Assembly: GCA_005800815.1 (NCBI GenBank)
Contig: SYEK01000028.1
Span: 17,644 to 81,643 of the forward strand
Direction: 5' to 3'
Source: Actinomycetota bacterium
GTDB lineage: Bacteria > Actinomycetota > Actinomycetes > Nanopelagicales > Nanopelagicaceae
DNA length: 64,000 bases
Made by a program: the position numbers and the translations under genes. Positions 45,834 to 53,738 of this stretch are shown piece by piece. The number at the start of each line of letters is the position of its first letter. Position 1 is the stretch's first letter. Under the pieces are notes generated by a model. The model ran no database searches and had not been told where the DNA came from. It worked only from the letters and a program-made list of their open reading frames with translations.

Positions 45834-47239
45834 AGATTCAAGTTTTTTGAAAACTTCAAGATTTCTTCCGAGACTTCATTGGTTATTTTCTCGAGTGCTC
45901 CAGGAGCAAGCAAGGTTTGCCATGCTTGATAGCGATGCCGTTCATATGCATCTGGTGTTGGTAAATACATATATCCTGGCCCGTTTGTACAATTAAGGAC
46001 AAAAATTACTCGATCAGGGTGACGTCTGCGTAGCTCCATTTGAAAGTATGAATATGCCTCACCAGGTTGTCCAACGATTACCGCATCTCCCCACATCCAA
46101 ATCCAAACTGGATGTATTGCTGCACCATCAATGACATAGCCTGTACGCAACTTCATAGCACGATTAATACGAGTTTCACGTGCGCCTTCTTCAACATCTT
46201 TCCAGCGTTGACGAAGCTCTTCAATCGTAGGGAGCTTTTGCAGGGGAACATCAACATTTATACGTACATGGGAAACTTCGCTGGGTGGAATGAATACCTC
46301 ATTATCCCAATCACCTAACAGTGCACCAGATTCAACTGATGCTAGATAGCGCATACGCATTCCTGGATGAGCCATCTTCTCCAAGACTGCCAAAGTCGCA
46401 AAGCCTAGAATGCGACCGTTTTTATCAGCAACATCAACATCCCCCGAATAATTATCCCGAGGTGATAATTCCCCCGATGCTCCCTGTAAAAAGAGCATTG
46501 GTGCTTTGACTCGCTCTTCAACAAGATCGCGTGCACCCCCAACAAAATCCGGTGAAACTTTAGTATTTCGCCAAGCTAAAGTTGTTGGATGGCAGGCGTA
46601 ATTGACAATAATCCCCAGTGTTTTTCCGGCGAGGTCACTCACTCGTCCAACGGCGAGAGTATCATCTGCCGGTAATCCAGGATTAAAACCGACCACGTCC
46701 TCTGTACCACAGGGCAAATCACGATTTACTGCAAGGTCACATTTTCCATAACCCCAGGTAATGTTTGCCTCCTGTGACTGATTTCTCGCTTCTTCGCATG
46801 CAGAAATTATTTCAGCAATTGCTCTAGCGTGATATCCAGATACCAGATCTCCACCCTCAAGATGCGCAGCATCCGAAGCCGTAGTTGGCCCAGCATGTGT
46901 ATGAGTTAAGTGAAGTTGTAGCTGATCTTCTTTAATTCCTAAACTTTTAATAATTTCACCGCGCACAGCCCAATCATCAGCTTTGCCTTGCCACCATCCC
47001 CAGTCAACCGTCACGAGATATTGAATAAATTTTCCACTTGACACGATTGCCAACGCTGTTGTGCTGATTTTATTATGGATTCCTGTTGCTGTAAAAACTT
47101 TTGCTGCACCCCAGCCAGCTGTTCGAATTCCAATAGGAGGATTGATTATGCGCTGCGCAATTCCTGCCTGTAATCGTGCTGATGTTGGTGTCCAAACATC
47201 TTTAGCTGGTCTTAAGTCCTTACGAATTAATTGTGTCAT
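45830..47239 (-). CDS. Neutral-ceramidase-like amidohydrolase, paralogue 4
   Basis: This is a cytoplasmic family member of 469 residues with the most complete motifs: AGIAQRIINPPIGI, LTHTHAGPTT, VNYACHPTTLAW, SPDFVGGAR and LQGASGELSPRDN, which keeps the Ser expected to be catalytic. Glu in GQPGEAYSYFQ and CTNGPGYMYLP complete the metal site. The start overlaps the end of paralogue 5 by 20 nt. Paralogues 4 and 5 share most motif residues and seem to be the youngest duplication. The gene-level function is unknown beyond probable amide hydrolysis. Confidence 0.8.
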   Translation of the reverse strand: MTQLIRKDLRPAKDVWTPTSARLQAGIAQRIINPPIGIRTAGWGAAKVFTATGIHNKISTTALAIVSSGKFIQYLVTVDWGWWQGKADDWAVRGEIIKSLGIKEDQLQLHLTHTHAGPTTASDAAHLEGGDLVSGYHARAIAEIISACEEARNQSQEANITWGYGKCDLAVNRDLPCGTEDVVGFNPGLPADDTLAVGRVSDLAGKTLGIIVNYACHPTTLAWRNTKVSPDFVGGARDLVEERVKAPMLFLQGASGELSPRDNYSGDVDVADKNGRILGFATLAVLEKMAHPGMRMRYLASVESGALLGDWDNEVFIPPSEVSHVRINVDVPLQKLPTIEELRQRWKDVEEGARETRINRAMKLRTGYVIDGAAIHPVWIWMWGDAVIVGQPGEAYSYFQMELRRRHPDRVIFVLNCTNGPGYMYLPTPDAYERHRYQAWQTLLAPGALEKITNEVSEEILKFSKNLNL

Positions 47240-48647
47240 CTTTTCTTCCTTTCAGTTTCTTTATTTCAGCATCTGCTGCCTCGATAACTGCATCTAGAGC
47301 CCCAGGTGCCAGTAATGTTTGCCACGCTTGATAAGCAGGTGCGACATATGCACTCTTTGTGGGGAGATAAAATAGACCTGGATTATTTGTCAGATTAAGC
47401 ACAAAAATAACCCGATCAGGATTTCGCCTACGAAGTTCTGTTTGTAAGTAAGAATATGCTTCACCAGGTTGCGCAATAAAAAATGCATCACCCCATTGCC
47501 AGACCCAGACTGGGTGCTTGGTAATTTGACCCGAGGAGAATCCTATTCGCAGACGAGTTGCTCTCTGGATTCTCTCTTCGAGTGCATCCGGATCAATTCC
47601 TGCCCACTCTTCTCGCAACTGGTCAATACTTTTTAACTCTTTGACTCGAACATCGACGTCAATTCGCTTTTCACTTGTCATGATTGAACCCTTAGTCGCG
47701 AACTCATGCCATTGACCGAGTAGTGCCCCAGATTCCACGATCCCTTGCCAACGTAGCTCTGTTGAGGGAGATTGCATTGCAGCAAGCGTTGCAAGCACAG
47801 AATGACCCAAATTTTCTCCATTTTTATCAGCCAAGCCTGTATCACCGCTGTATTGATTGCGGGGGGAGAGATCTCCAGATGCACCCTGGAGAAATAACAT
47901 GGGCACTTTGGTGGATGTTTCCACAATTTCACGAGCTTGTCCTACATAATCTGGAGAAATAGCTCGATTATCCCAAGCAAGGGTTGTTGGATGACACGCA
48001 TAATTGACCAGGATAGCCACAAGATCACCGCTTTGATCACTCACACGACCAACAGCTAATGTATCGTCGGCTTTGACAGCAGGATTAAAAGCGACAACTT
48101 CATGCGAGCCACAGGGTAAGTCACGGTTAACGGCTAAATCACACTTTCCATATGCCCACGTCACATTAGCATCAGCAATATTGTGAACGGCTTGCTTACA
48201 GGTCTTGACTGTGCCGGCGATAATTTGCCCAAGAAATTCAGGCACTAGCTCATGTCCATCTTTTTTTGATCGATGAATACATGGCAAAGGAGTTGAATGT
48301 GAGTGGCTTGAAGAGAATAAAAGTTGATCACGATCAATTTCTAATCTGAAGACAATACTAGATAAAATTTTTTCTGCACATTCATTACACCCGAGTGCGC
48401 ATAAATCTATTCCTACAATAAACCATATTTTTTTATTTATGTCTTCACGTGCTAACACTGTGACAAAAAGTCCCATATGTACTGATTGTGATCTCGAGAA
48501 TTTACTAGCCCCCCAAACACCAGATTCAATTCCGACCGGTGGGGTGATATTCAATTGCGCAATACCTAGTTTGAGAGCACTGAGACTTTCACGCCAAACA
48601 GTCGTAGAAGGAGTTAATTGCTCATTTGGTGATTGTGGCATTGTCAT
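47220..48647 (-). CDS. Neutral-ceramidase-like amidohydrolase, paralogue 5
   Basis: This is a cytoplasmic family member, first of the three-gene run. The preferred ATG at 48647 gives 475 residues and has GGGGAGAG about 10 nt upstream; the frame is open to 48713. Motifs are LGIAQLNITPPVGI, SSSHSHSTPLP, VNYACHPTTLAW, SPDYVGQAR and LQGASGDLSPRNQ, with the catalytic Ser retained. Glu in AQPGEAYSYLQ and TNNPGLFYLPTKSAY follow. The gap 48714-48951 upstream holds no gene but contains the rnpB-like 37-nt repeat. Confidence 0.8.
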   Translation of the reverse strand: MTMPQSPNEQLTPSTTVWRESLSALKLGIAQLNITPPVGIESGVWGASKFSRSQSVHMGLFVTVLAREDINKKIWFIVGIDLCALGCNECAEKILSSIVFRLEIDRDQLLFSSSHSHSTPLPCIHRSKKDGHELVPEFLGQIIAGTVKTCKQAVHNIADANVTWAYGKCDLAVNRDLPCGSHEVVAFNPAVKADDTLAVGRVSDQSGDLVAILVNYACHPTTLAWDNRAISPDYVGQAREIVETSTKVPMLFLQGASGDLSPRNQYSGDTGLADKNGENLGHSVLATLAAMQSPSTELRWQGIVESGALLGQWHEFATKGSIMTSEKRIDVDVRVKELKSIDQLREEWAGIDPDALEERIQRATRLRIGFSSGQITKHPVWVWQWGDAFFIAQPGEAYSYLQTELRRRNPDRVIFVLNLTNNPGLFYLPTKSAYVAPAYQAWQTLLAPGALDAVIEAADAEIKKLKGRKDDTINS

Positions 48648-48863
48648 ACTAATGAGTCTCTCCCCTTGATGCCAAGAAAGCTTCAAAGTACTGATCTTTA
48701 TGGGTTCTGTCAATAAGTGTATATGAACAGGTAATTAATAAGACAAAACTATCAATTTACTCAAACTTCTTGTACCAGCATTTCTACGCATGCGGTTAGT
48801 ATTTCTCTTGGTCCCAACAACAATGCCAAGTTCCTGAAAAAGCATTCCCATCAATTGGCCGCG

Positions 48864-48900
48864 CCCACCTAATTAGAAGAAGAATCGCCCTATAAGCCGG
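48864..48900. repeat. Displaced copy of the rnpB 3' end (attachment-site-like direct repeat, left)
   Basis: 37 nt match 53739-53775 with two differences, including TCGCCCTATAAGCCGG at 48885-48900, the complement of the RNase P RNA 3' end. Homology stops abruptly at both ends, and no other rnpB sequence is present here. One difference changes a P1 G-C pair to G-U, so the copy would still be compatible with RNase P folding. It marks the left limit of a 4.84-kb segment carrying the zinc genes. Confidence 0.8.
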
Positions 48901-48951
48901 AAACTAGAGTTGTGCAGAAATTAATTGTAAATGGGAGAAAAATGTAGGTAA

Positions 48952-49374
48952 TTAAGCTTTACGATAACAATTCTTACATATACCAAAAATGTCTAGTGTA
49001 TGGCTTACCTCTCTAAAACCATTTTCTTTTGCAATTTTCTCAGTCCAATTTTCGATTGTTGGCCCATCAACGGTAATTGTGATTCCACACTGCCGGCAGA
49101 TCAAGTGATGGTGATGGCCTTCTTTTTGACCACACTTGCGGTAAATTATTTCACCGTGAGCACTTCTTATGGCATCAATATCCTCTTGTACTGCCATTTT
49201 TTGTAGGGTGCGGTAGACAGTTGCTAAACCAACTTTTAATTTTTTTTGTTCTAATAATTTGTGAATTTCTTGCGCGCTTCGAAATTCATCAGTGCCCTCT
49301 AAAATTTGCAAGATCGCAACTCTTTGCTGGGTCGATCTAGTTTTTACCATTGTTAGATCAACTTTCACCGACAT
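48952..49374 (-). CDS. zur: Fur-family zinc uptake regulator (Zur)
   Basis: This metal-responsive repressor of 140 residues has an N-terminal winged helix (STQQRVAILQILEG, VGLATVYRTLQKMA). The metal-sensing region is GHHHHLICRQCG, and the structural zinc site is made with a second CxxC near the C-terminus (GICKNC). The ATG at 49374 has AGGA 8 nt upstream. It lies 9 nt after znuB in the znuA-znuC-znuB-zur operon, which strongly suggests zinc and not iron as signal. Likely binding sites lie at 51968-52019. Confidence 0.88.
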   Translation of the reverse strand: MSVKVDLTMVKTRSTQQRVAILQILEGTDEFRSAQEIHKLLEQKKLKVGLATVYRTLQKMAVQEDIDAIRSAHGEIIYRKCGQKEGHHHHLICRQCGITITVDGPTIENWTEKIAKENGFREVSHTLDIFGICKNCYRKA

Positions 49375-49383
49375 ATAGTATTC

Positions 49384-50223
49384 CTAACTTATCTGTTTGG
49401 ATAACTTAACTCTGCTATTAAGTGCGGTAGCACTGATTGTGATTACAAAAACTGATATTACCAAAACTACGATTAATGCGCCGGGTGCTAGGTCAAGGTA
49501 AAAACTACTAATCACCCCTGCGCTTGCGGTCAATGCCCCAATTACACTGGCAAGAATTCTAGTGCCCGAAAAGCTCTTGCCAATTTGTTGGGCTGAGGCT
49601 ACTGGAATGATCATTAAGGCACTCACCAACAATAAGCCAACTACCCGCATCGCAATCGTCACTGTAACTGCGGTCAGTACGGCTAGAAAGATTGAAAGAG
49701 CCTTGGTAGGTATGCCTGAAACTTGAGCAAATTCTGAGTCATGACATAAAGCAAATAATGACTTTCTTAGCGCTAAGGTAGCAAAAAATACAATAACAGC
49801 CAAGGACAGGATTATCAGAATATCAGAACGACTCACCGTAGTAAGTGAGCCAAATAAATATGACAATAAATTCACATTTGATTGCTTTGCAGATAACCCA
49901 ATTAGTAGTACTCCGCCGGCAATTCCACCATAGAATAAAACTGCCAAGGCAACGTCCCCACTAGTTTTTCCATATGACCTAATTAGCTCGACAACAATTG
50001 CACCAATTGATGCCACAATTACAGCCGTTAAAACTGGATTTGTCTGTAATAAAAAGCCAAGCGCAACTCCAGTCAAGGCAATATGGCCAAGCCCATCTCC
50101 CATTAGTGATAAACGGCGTTGAACTAAAAAGATTCCAACAAGTGGAGCACATAGACCAACAACAAATGCAGCAAGTAAGGCTCGTTGCATAAATGCTGGT
50201 TCTAAAAATTCAAACATTGACAT
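49384..50223 (-). CDS. znuB: Zinc ABC importer permease ZnuB
   Basis: This membrane permease of 279 residues belongs to the ABC-3 family. Typical segments are FVVGLCAPLVGIFLVQRRLSLMGDGLGHIAL near the N-terminus, with the conserved GDGLGH, and VGLLLVSALMIIPVASAQQ in the second half. Eight or nine hydrophobic helices can be counted. It lies 3 nt after znuC. Metal specificity (zinc over manganese) is inferred from zur and the His-rich ZnuA. Confidence 0.9.
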   Translation of the reverse strand: MSMFEFLEPAFMQRALLAAFVVGLCAPLVGIFLVQRRLSLMGDGLGHIALTGVALGFLLQTNPVLTAVIVASIGAIVVELIRSYGKTSGDVALAVLFYGGIAGGVLLIGLSAKQSNVNLLSYLFGSLTTVSRSDILIILSLAVIVFFATLALRKSLFALCHDSEFAQVSGIPTKALSIFLAVLTAVTVTIAMRVVGLLLVSALMIIPVASAQQIGKSFSGTRILASVIGALTASAGVISSFYLDLAPGALIVVLVISVFVITISATALNSRVKLSKQIS

Positions 50224-50226
50224 TTC

Positions 50227-50982
50227 TCACAAAATCGATGAACGGTTACTTGGTGTGGAAGTATGAGGGTGATCATGAAAGATGTGACGATCAAGAGCCT
50301 CAGGTTCTGGGGGTCCGTCGTAATCAATCTTTCCCTCACGAAACATTATTGCTCTATTTATCAAAGCCCGTAATGGTCCTAAATCATGTGAAACCAAGAG
50401 TATGGTGGTGCCACCTTCGACTAAGTGTTTAAGAGCATTAGCAAATACATTTTGCGTTTCTAGGTCCACCCCAGCAGTTGGTTCATCTAAGAAAAGTATG
50501 TCTGGCTCACTTGCTAATGCTCTAGCAATTAAACTGCGCTGGTACTGCCCTCCAGATAAATTGTTAATTGAATTATGACAAACATCAGTTAAGCCAACGA
50601 CCTCTATCGCATGGTTTATTTTTTCAAAATCTTCCTTATTAAATCTGCGAAACCAACCCCTAGATAATCGGCCTGATTCAACTACTTCAAAAACTGTTGC
50701 GGGCATACCAACACCCTCATGCAATCGTTGTGGTACATAGCCAATGCGATTTTTTTCTTTAAAATCTTTTATGTCTTGGCCAAATAATTTTACCTGTCCC
50801 GCATAAATAGGTGCTAAGGATAAACAAGCTCTAACAAAGGTAGTTTTGCCAGAGGCATTTGGACCCAAAATTGCAACAACTGAGGATTTTTCAATCTCAA
50901 TACTCACACTATCCAGAGCCACTCGCCCTGGATAGTGCACGGTTAAATTACTGGTGCTTAGGACCAGATTACCTATTTGCAA
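50227..50982 (-). CDS. znuC: Zinc ABC importer ATPase ZnuC
   Basis: This ATPase of 251 residues has Walker A GPNASGKTTF, signature LSGGQYQRSLIARAL, Walker B ILFLDEPTAGVD and switch His in LLVSHDLGPL. Its start overlaps the end of znuA by 10 nt, so translation is coupled. A His-containing C-terminal tail (DRHIFHDHPH) may bind zinc. Confidence 0.92.
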   Translation of the reverse strand: MQIGNLVLSTSNLTVHYPGRVALDSVSIEIEKSSVVAILGPNASGKTTFVRACLSLAPIYAGQVKLFGQDIKDFKEKNRIGYVPQRLHEGVGMPATVFEVVESGRLSRGWFRRFNKEDFEKINHAIEVVGLTDVCHNSINNLSGGQYQRSLIARALASEPDILFLDEPTAGVDLETQNVFANALKHLVEGGTTILLVSHDLGPLRALINRAIMFREGKIDYDGPPEPEALDRHIFHDHPHTSTPSNRSSIL

Positions 50983-51947
50983 CTTAAAGCGGCGCGCAAT
51001 GCACTCAGATTACTCTCCATCACAGAAAAGTATGTCTGTCCCTCGCCTACTCCCTCAACAGGGTCCAACACCGCAGCTTTGATTTTTAGGTCATCAGCCA
51101 GAGTTTTAGCAAGTTTTGGTGATGCTAAAGTCTCAAAAAAGATCGTAGTAGTGCCATCGGCCTTTGCCTCTTTGCTAATTTCATTTAAACGCTTTGGAGT
51201 TGGTTCAGCATCTGGACTTAAACCAGCAATCGCCTCTTGTTCAAGGTTGTAAGCACTTGCAAGATAACCAAATGCAGCGTGAGAAGTAACAATCATTCTT
51301 CGTTCGCAGCTTTGAAGACCAGTAACGTATTCCTGATCCAATAACTCTAGTTTTTCGACAAAAGCTGATCGATTGCTTTCATAGGTTTGGGCATTATCTG
51401 CATCAATTGCAGAAAATTTTGCGGCTACTGCATTGGCAACTACGACTAAACGTTTTGGATCGAGCCAGAAATGTGGGTCATTAATCATCTCCTCATCGCC
51501 ATGGCCCTCCTCCTCATCGCTGTGGCCCTCCTCCTCATCGCTGTGGCCCTCCTCCTCATCGCCATGACTGTCGCTGTCCTCTGTGGCTTGAAGAAGGTTT
51601 AGCCCATCAATAGTAAGTAGATCAATAACCTCACCCGGTGGGGATTGAGTAGCTGCCTCATCTAGTGCTGGCTGAAATCCTTTGATTGAAAAGAGCAGAT
51701 CCACCTGTGATAAGCGGGTTACCTGACTTGCTGTTAACTCTAAATCATGAGGCTCAACACCCGGGGGGGTCATATTTTCGATTGAAACCAAATCTCCACC
51801 GATTGCACTTACAACAAACTCAATTGGGTAAAAGGCGGCAATGACAGAGAGTTTGCCATCTGTATTTTCTGAGGAATCAGATGAACAACTGGCGATCAGT
51901 AGCGATGATATTGATAGGGCAAGGGCCAATTTGTAGGATTTTTTCAT
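50973..51947 (-). CDS. znuA: Zinc ABC importer binding lipoprotein ZnuA
   Basis: This is an exported metal-binding protein of 324 residues. It is a lipoprotein, with LLIASCSSDS at the signal-peptide end. Zinc ligands expected in cluster A-I binding proteins are visible: His in VEPHDLELT, His in NDPHFWLDP, His in TSHAAFGYLA and an acidic residue in the last quarter. Between the first two lies a His/Asp/Glu-rich loop made of repeated GHSDEEE heptads. TAGTAT lies 6 nt before the ATG, so the transcript is probably leaderless, with a Zur-like site just upstream. Confidence 0.92.
   Translation of the reverse strand: MKKSYKLALALSISSLLIASCSSDSSENTDGKLSVIAAFYPIEFVVSAIGGDLVSIENMTPPGVEPHDLELTASQVTRLSQVDLLFSIKGFQPALDEAATQSPPGEVIDLLTIDGLNLLQATEDSDSHGDEEEGHSDEEEGHSDEEEGHGDEEMINDPHFWLDPKRLVVVANAVAAKFSAIDADNAQTYESNRSAFVEKLELLDQEYVTGLQSCERRMIVTSHAAFGYLASAYNLEQEAIAGLSPDAEPTPKRLNEISKEAKADGTTTIFFETLASPKLAKTLADDLKIKAAVLDPVEGVGEGQTYFSVMESNLSALRAALSCK
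51490..51568 (-). repeat. 21-nt tandem repeat in the ZnuA metal-loop coding region
   Basis: TCCTCATCGC occurs at 51490, 51511, 51532 and 51553, a strict 21-nt period. It encodes successive 7-residue GH(S/G)DEEE units of the His/acidic loop. In-frame gain or loss of units would change the number of zinc-binding groups without a frameshift. Confidence 0.85.
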
Positions 51948-51953
51948 GTTTCC

Positions 51954-52019
51954 ATACTACAGCCTATTGATAATGAGAACAAATTACATTAAGGTGAGTC
52001 TTACTGAGAATAGTTATCA
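51954..52019. promoter_or_regulatory. Divergent znuA promoter region with Zur-like palindrome
   Basis: TAGTAT (complement of 51954-51959) is the leaderless -10 of znuA. TGATAATGAGAACA (51968-51981) and the better palindrome TGAGAATAGTTATCA (52005-52019) flank the gap. The latter has the TGAnAA...TTnTCA form of actinobacterial Zur sites. It lies 43 nt before the small zinc-ribbon gene, so both directions could be zinc-repressed. Confidence 0.5.
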
Positions 52020-52061
52020 ATAGACTAGTACTCGTATTAGCGGGGAGAAGAGGTCAATCGG

Positions 52062-52244
52062 ATGTGGGATTTTCGAGGCATTCCCTCGCCAGTCTGCCCT
52101 GCTTGTGGCGGAAATCTATTAAATATCACAGCCTCATTCAATTATAAAACATACGAGATCGAGATGTATCTGCTTGATAACGCCAGCTGCGCTGAGTGCA
52201 ATGCGTTAATTACTGCCCCTACTCCATCTGACAAAATTCAGTGA
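52062..52244 (+). CDS. Small zinc-ribbon protein facing znuA
   Basis: This 60-residue protein has two CxxC pairs (CPACGGN at residues 12-15 and CAECN near residue 45), so it should bind one zinc as a ribbon. Nothing else is recognisable. GGGGAGAAGAGG precedes the ATG at about 8 nt. It is divergent from znuA with a Zur-like palindrome between, so it may be induced in zinc starvation as a metallochaperone or sensor, or it may only be a neighbour. The following gap (52245-52477) holds no other supported gene. Confidence 0.7.
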   Translation: MWDFRGIPSPVCPACGGNLLNITASFNYKTYEIEMYLLDNASCAECNALITAPTPSDKIQ

Positions 52245-52465
52245 TAGTTTGAAGGCTCAATAGAAAGCAAAAATGTCCTTTGTCCTCAAACTTACCGAAA
52301 TCTTCCGATGAAAGAGTGATGAGAGTCTCAACTATTAATCGCAACCACAAAGCTTTGGTGGGCATTTAGGCTTATTTCTGCCCGCTTTTCTGCCCATTGC
52401 CCGATTAATTTGCTAATTTGATATCAGTTTTGTCAGAAATGATTCCAATGCCAAGTGGAAGAGTG

Positions 52466-52477
52466 TAGGTTTAATGC
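52466..52477 (+). promoter_or_regulatory. Leaderless -10 element of the enolase gene at 52478
   Basis: TAGGTT (52466-52471) is followed by 6 nt (TAATGC) and the ATG at 52478, with no ribosome-binding sequence. The hexamer is one base from those of senX3 and the decarboxylase gene (TAGGCT). Confidence 0.45.
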
Positions 52478-53656
52478 ATGAAAATTGACTCAGTAGATCT
52501 CTTTTATTTGAGAATGCCAGAGGTTTTAGATATTGGAGATGGAAGTCAAGATGGAATAATTTTTCGTGTCCGGGCTGGAAATTATGAAGGATGGGGTGAG
52601 GCAGCGGCTTCTCCATTGACCTCAATAGCAAGCTGGATTGCCCCAATGTCGCATAGTGGCTGTCATCCTGTGATTGATTCTGTTATTGGAGAAGAATTGA
52701 ATTCGACAAGTGATATTGAAAGAATTTCACGAAAGGTAAAAGAAAGTTCTTTTTATGGGATTATTCAAAGTGACCTCACATTCTCTGGAATTGAAGTTGC
52801 ACTTTGGGATTTGATAGGACAGGCAAGAGAAGTTCCTGTTTATCAACTGCTTGGATACAAAAAATCTGAGCCCAAACTTCCCTATGCCTCGGTCTTATTT
52901 GGGGATACTCCAGAACAAACCCTCCAAAAGGCAAAGTCAATCCGCTCTGCTGGCTTTTCCGCAATTAAATTTGGTTGGGGACCTTATGGGCGTGGAAGCG
53001 TGGAAGTTGATACCGCTCATGTTTTTGCAGCTCGAGAAGGTATCGGAAAGGATGCTTATCTGATGATTGATGCAGGAACAATTTTTAATGAAAATCTTGA
53101 AGCTGCCTCAGAGAGGCTTCAGAGTTTATCTGATGCAAAAGTTAGTTGGTTTGAAGAACCGGTTGCAGCGGCTGCTGTCTCTCTTTACAAGGAGCTTTCT
53201 CGTATGAATCCCTTGGTGCCGCTAGCAGGAGGCGAGGGTGCTCATAATGTATTTCAAGCTGAAGATTTAATCAAAAATGGTGGAATTAGTTATATTCAAA
53301 TAGATACTGGATATGTGGGAGGGATCGGTCCTGCTTATCAAATTGCAAATTTTGCGAAAAATTGTGGAGTTCAATTTGTTAATCATACTTTCACATCTCA
53401 CTCAGCCTTGTCTGCTTCTATGCAACCGTTTGCTGGACTCAAGGACTCTTGGGTAGCTGAGTATCCGATGGAACCAAAGCTCCTTTGTATTGAGTTAAAT
53501 GATTCTAAGATACTACCGGATAAAGACGGGATGATTTCTGTTCCCGAACGTCCTGGTCTTGGTATTTCCTTTAGTACAGATGCAATTACCAAGTATCTAG
53601 TGGATGTAGAAATTATCGTCAATAAAAAAACCCTATATTCATCCCCAACAATTTAA
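52478..53656 (+). CDS. Enolase-superfamily enzyme (mandelate-racemase type)
   Basis: This protein of 392 residues is probably a dehydratase or racemase. The lysine motif reads AIKFGWGP (K-x-G instead of KxK). Metal ligands are Asp in MIDAGT, Glu in WFEEPV and Glu in GGEGAHN, and the His is in VNHTFTSH. The start is leaderless. It is the last gene before the rnpB 3' end and shares the repeat-flanked segment with the zinc genes, with no functional link apparent. It is AT-rich like the rest of the accessory region. Confidence 0.82.
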   Translation: MKIDSVDLFYLRMPEVLDIGDGSQDGIIFRVRAGNYEGWGEAAASPLTSIASWIAPMSHSGCHPVIDSVIGEELNSTSDIERISRKVKESSFYGIIQSDLTFSGIEVALWDLIGQAREVPVYQLLGYKKSEPKLPYASVLFGDTPEQTLQKAKSIRSAGFSAIKFGWGPYGRGSVEVDTAHVFAAREGIGKDAYLMIDAGTIFNENLEAASERLQSLSDAKVSWFEEPVAAAAVSLYKELSRMNPLVPLAGGEGAHNVFQAEDLIKNGGISYIQIDTGYVGGIGPAYQIANFAKNCGVQFVNHTFTSHSALSASMQPFAGLKDSWVAEYPMEPKLLCIELNDSKILPDKDGMISVPERPGLGISFSTDAITKYLVDVEIIVNKKTLYSSPTI

Positions 53657-53738
53657 ATCGCTTTTAACAATATGCAGGTTGAAGATAGCGAACTGGTACA
53701 ACGAAATTGCAGAAAGGTGAGCGCAGTTTTAACCTGCA

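Noticed and set aside
48864..48900. A second rnpB gene
   Set aside because: Only 37 nt match, there is no P4 5' strand or other core, and homology ends sharply. It is a displaced end fragment.
53674..53737. GCAGGTT / AACCTGC inverted repeat as terminator of the enolase gene
   Set aside because: The arms are 7 nt, separated by 50 nt, with no U-run. It is probably chance.
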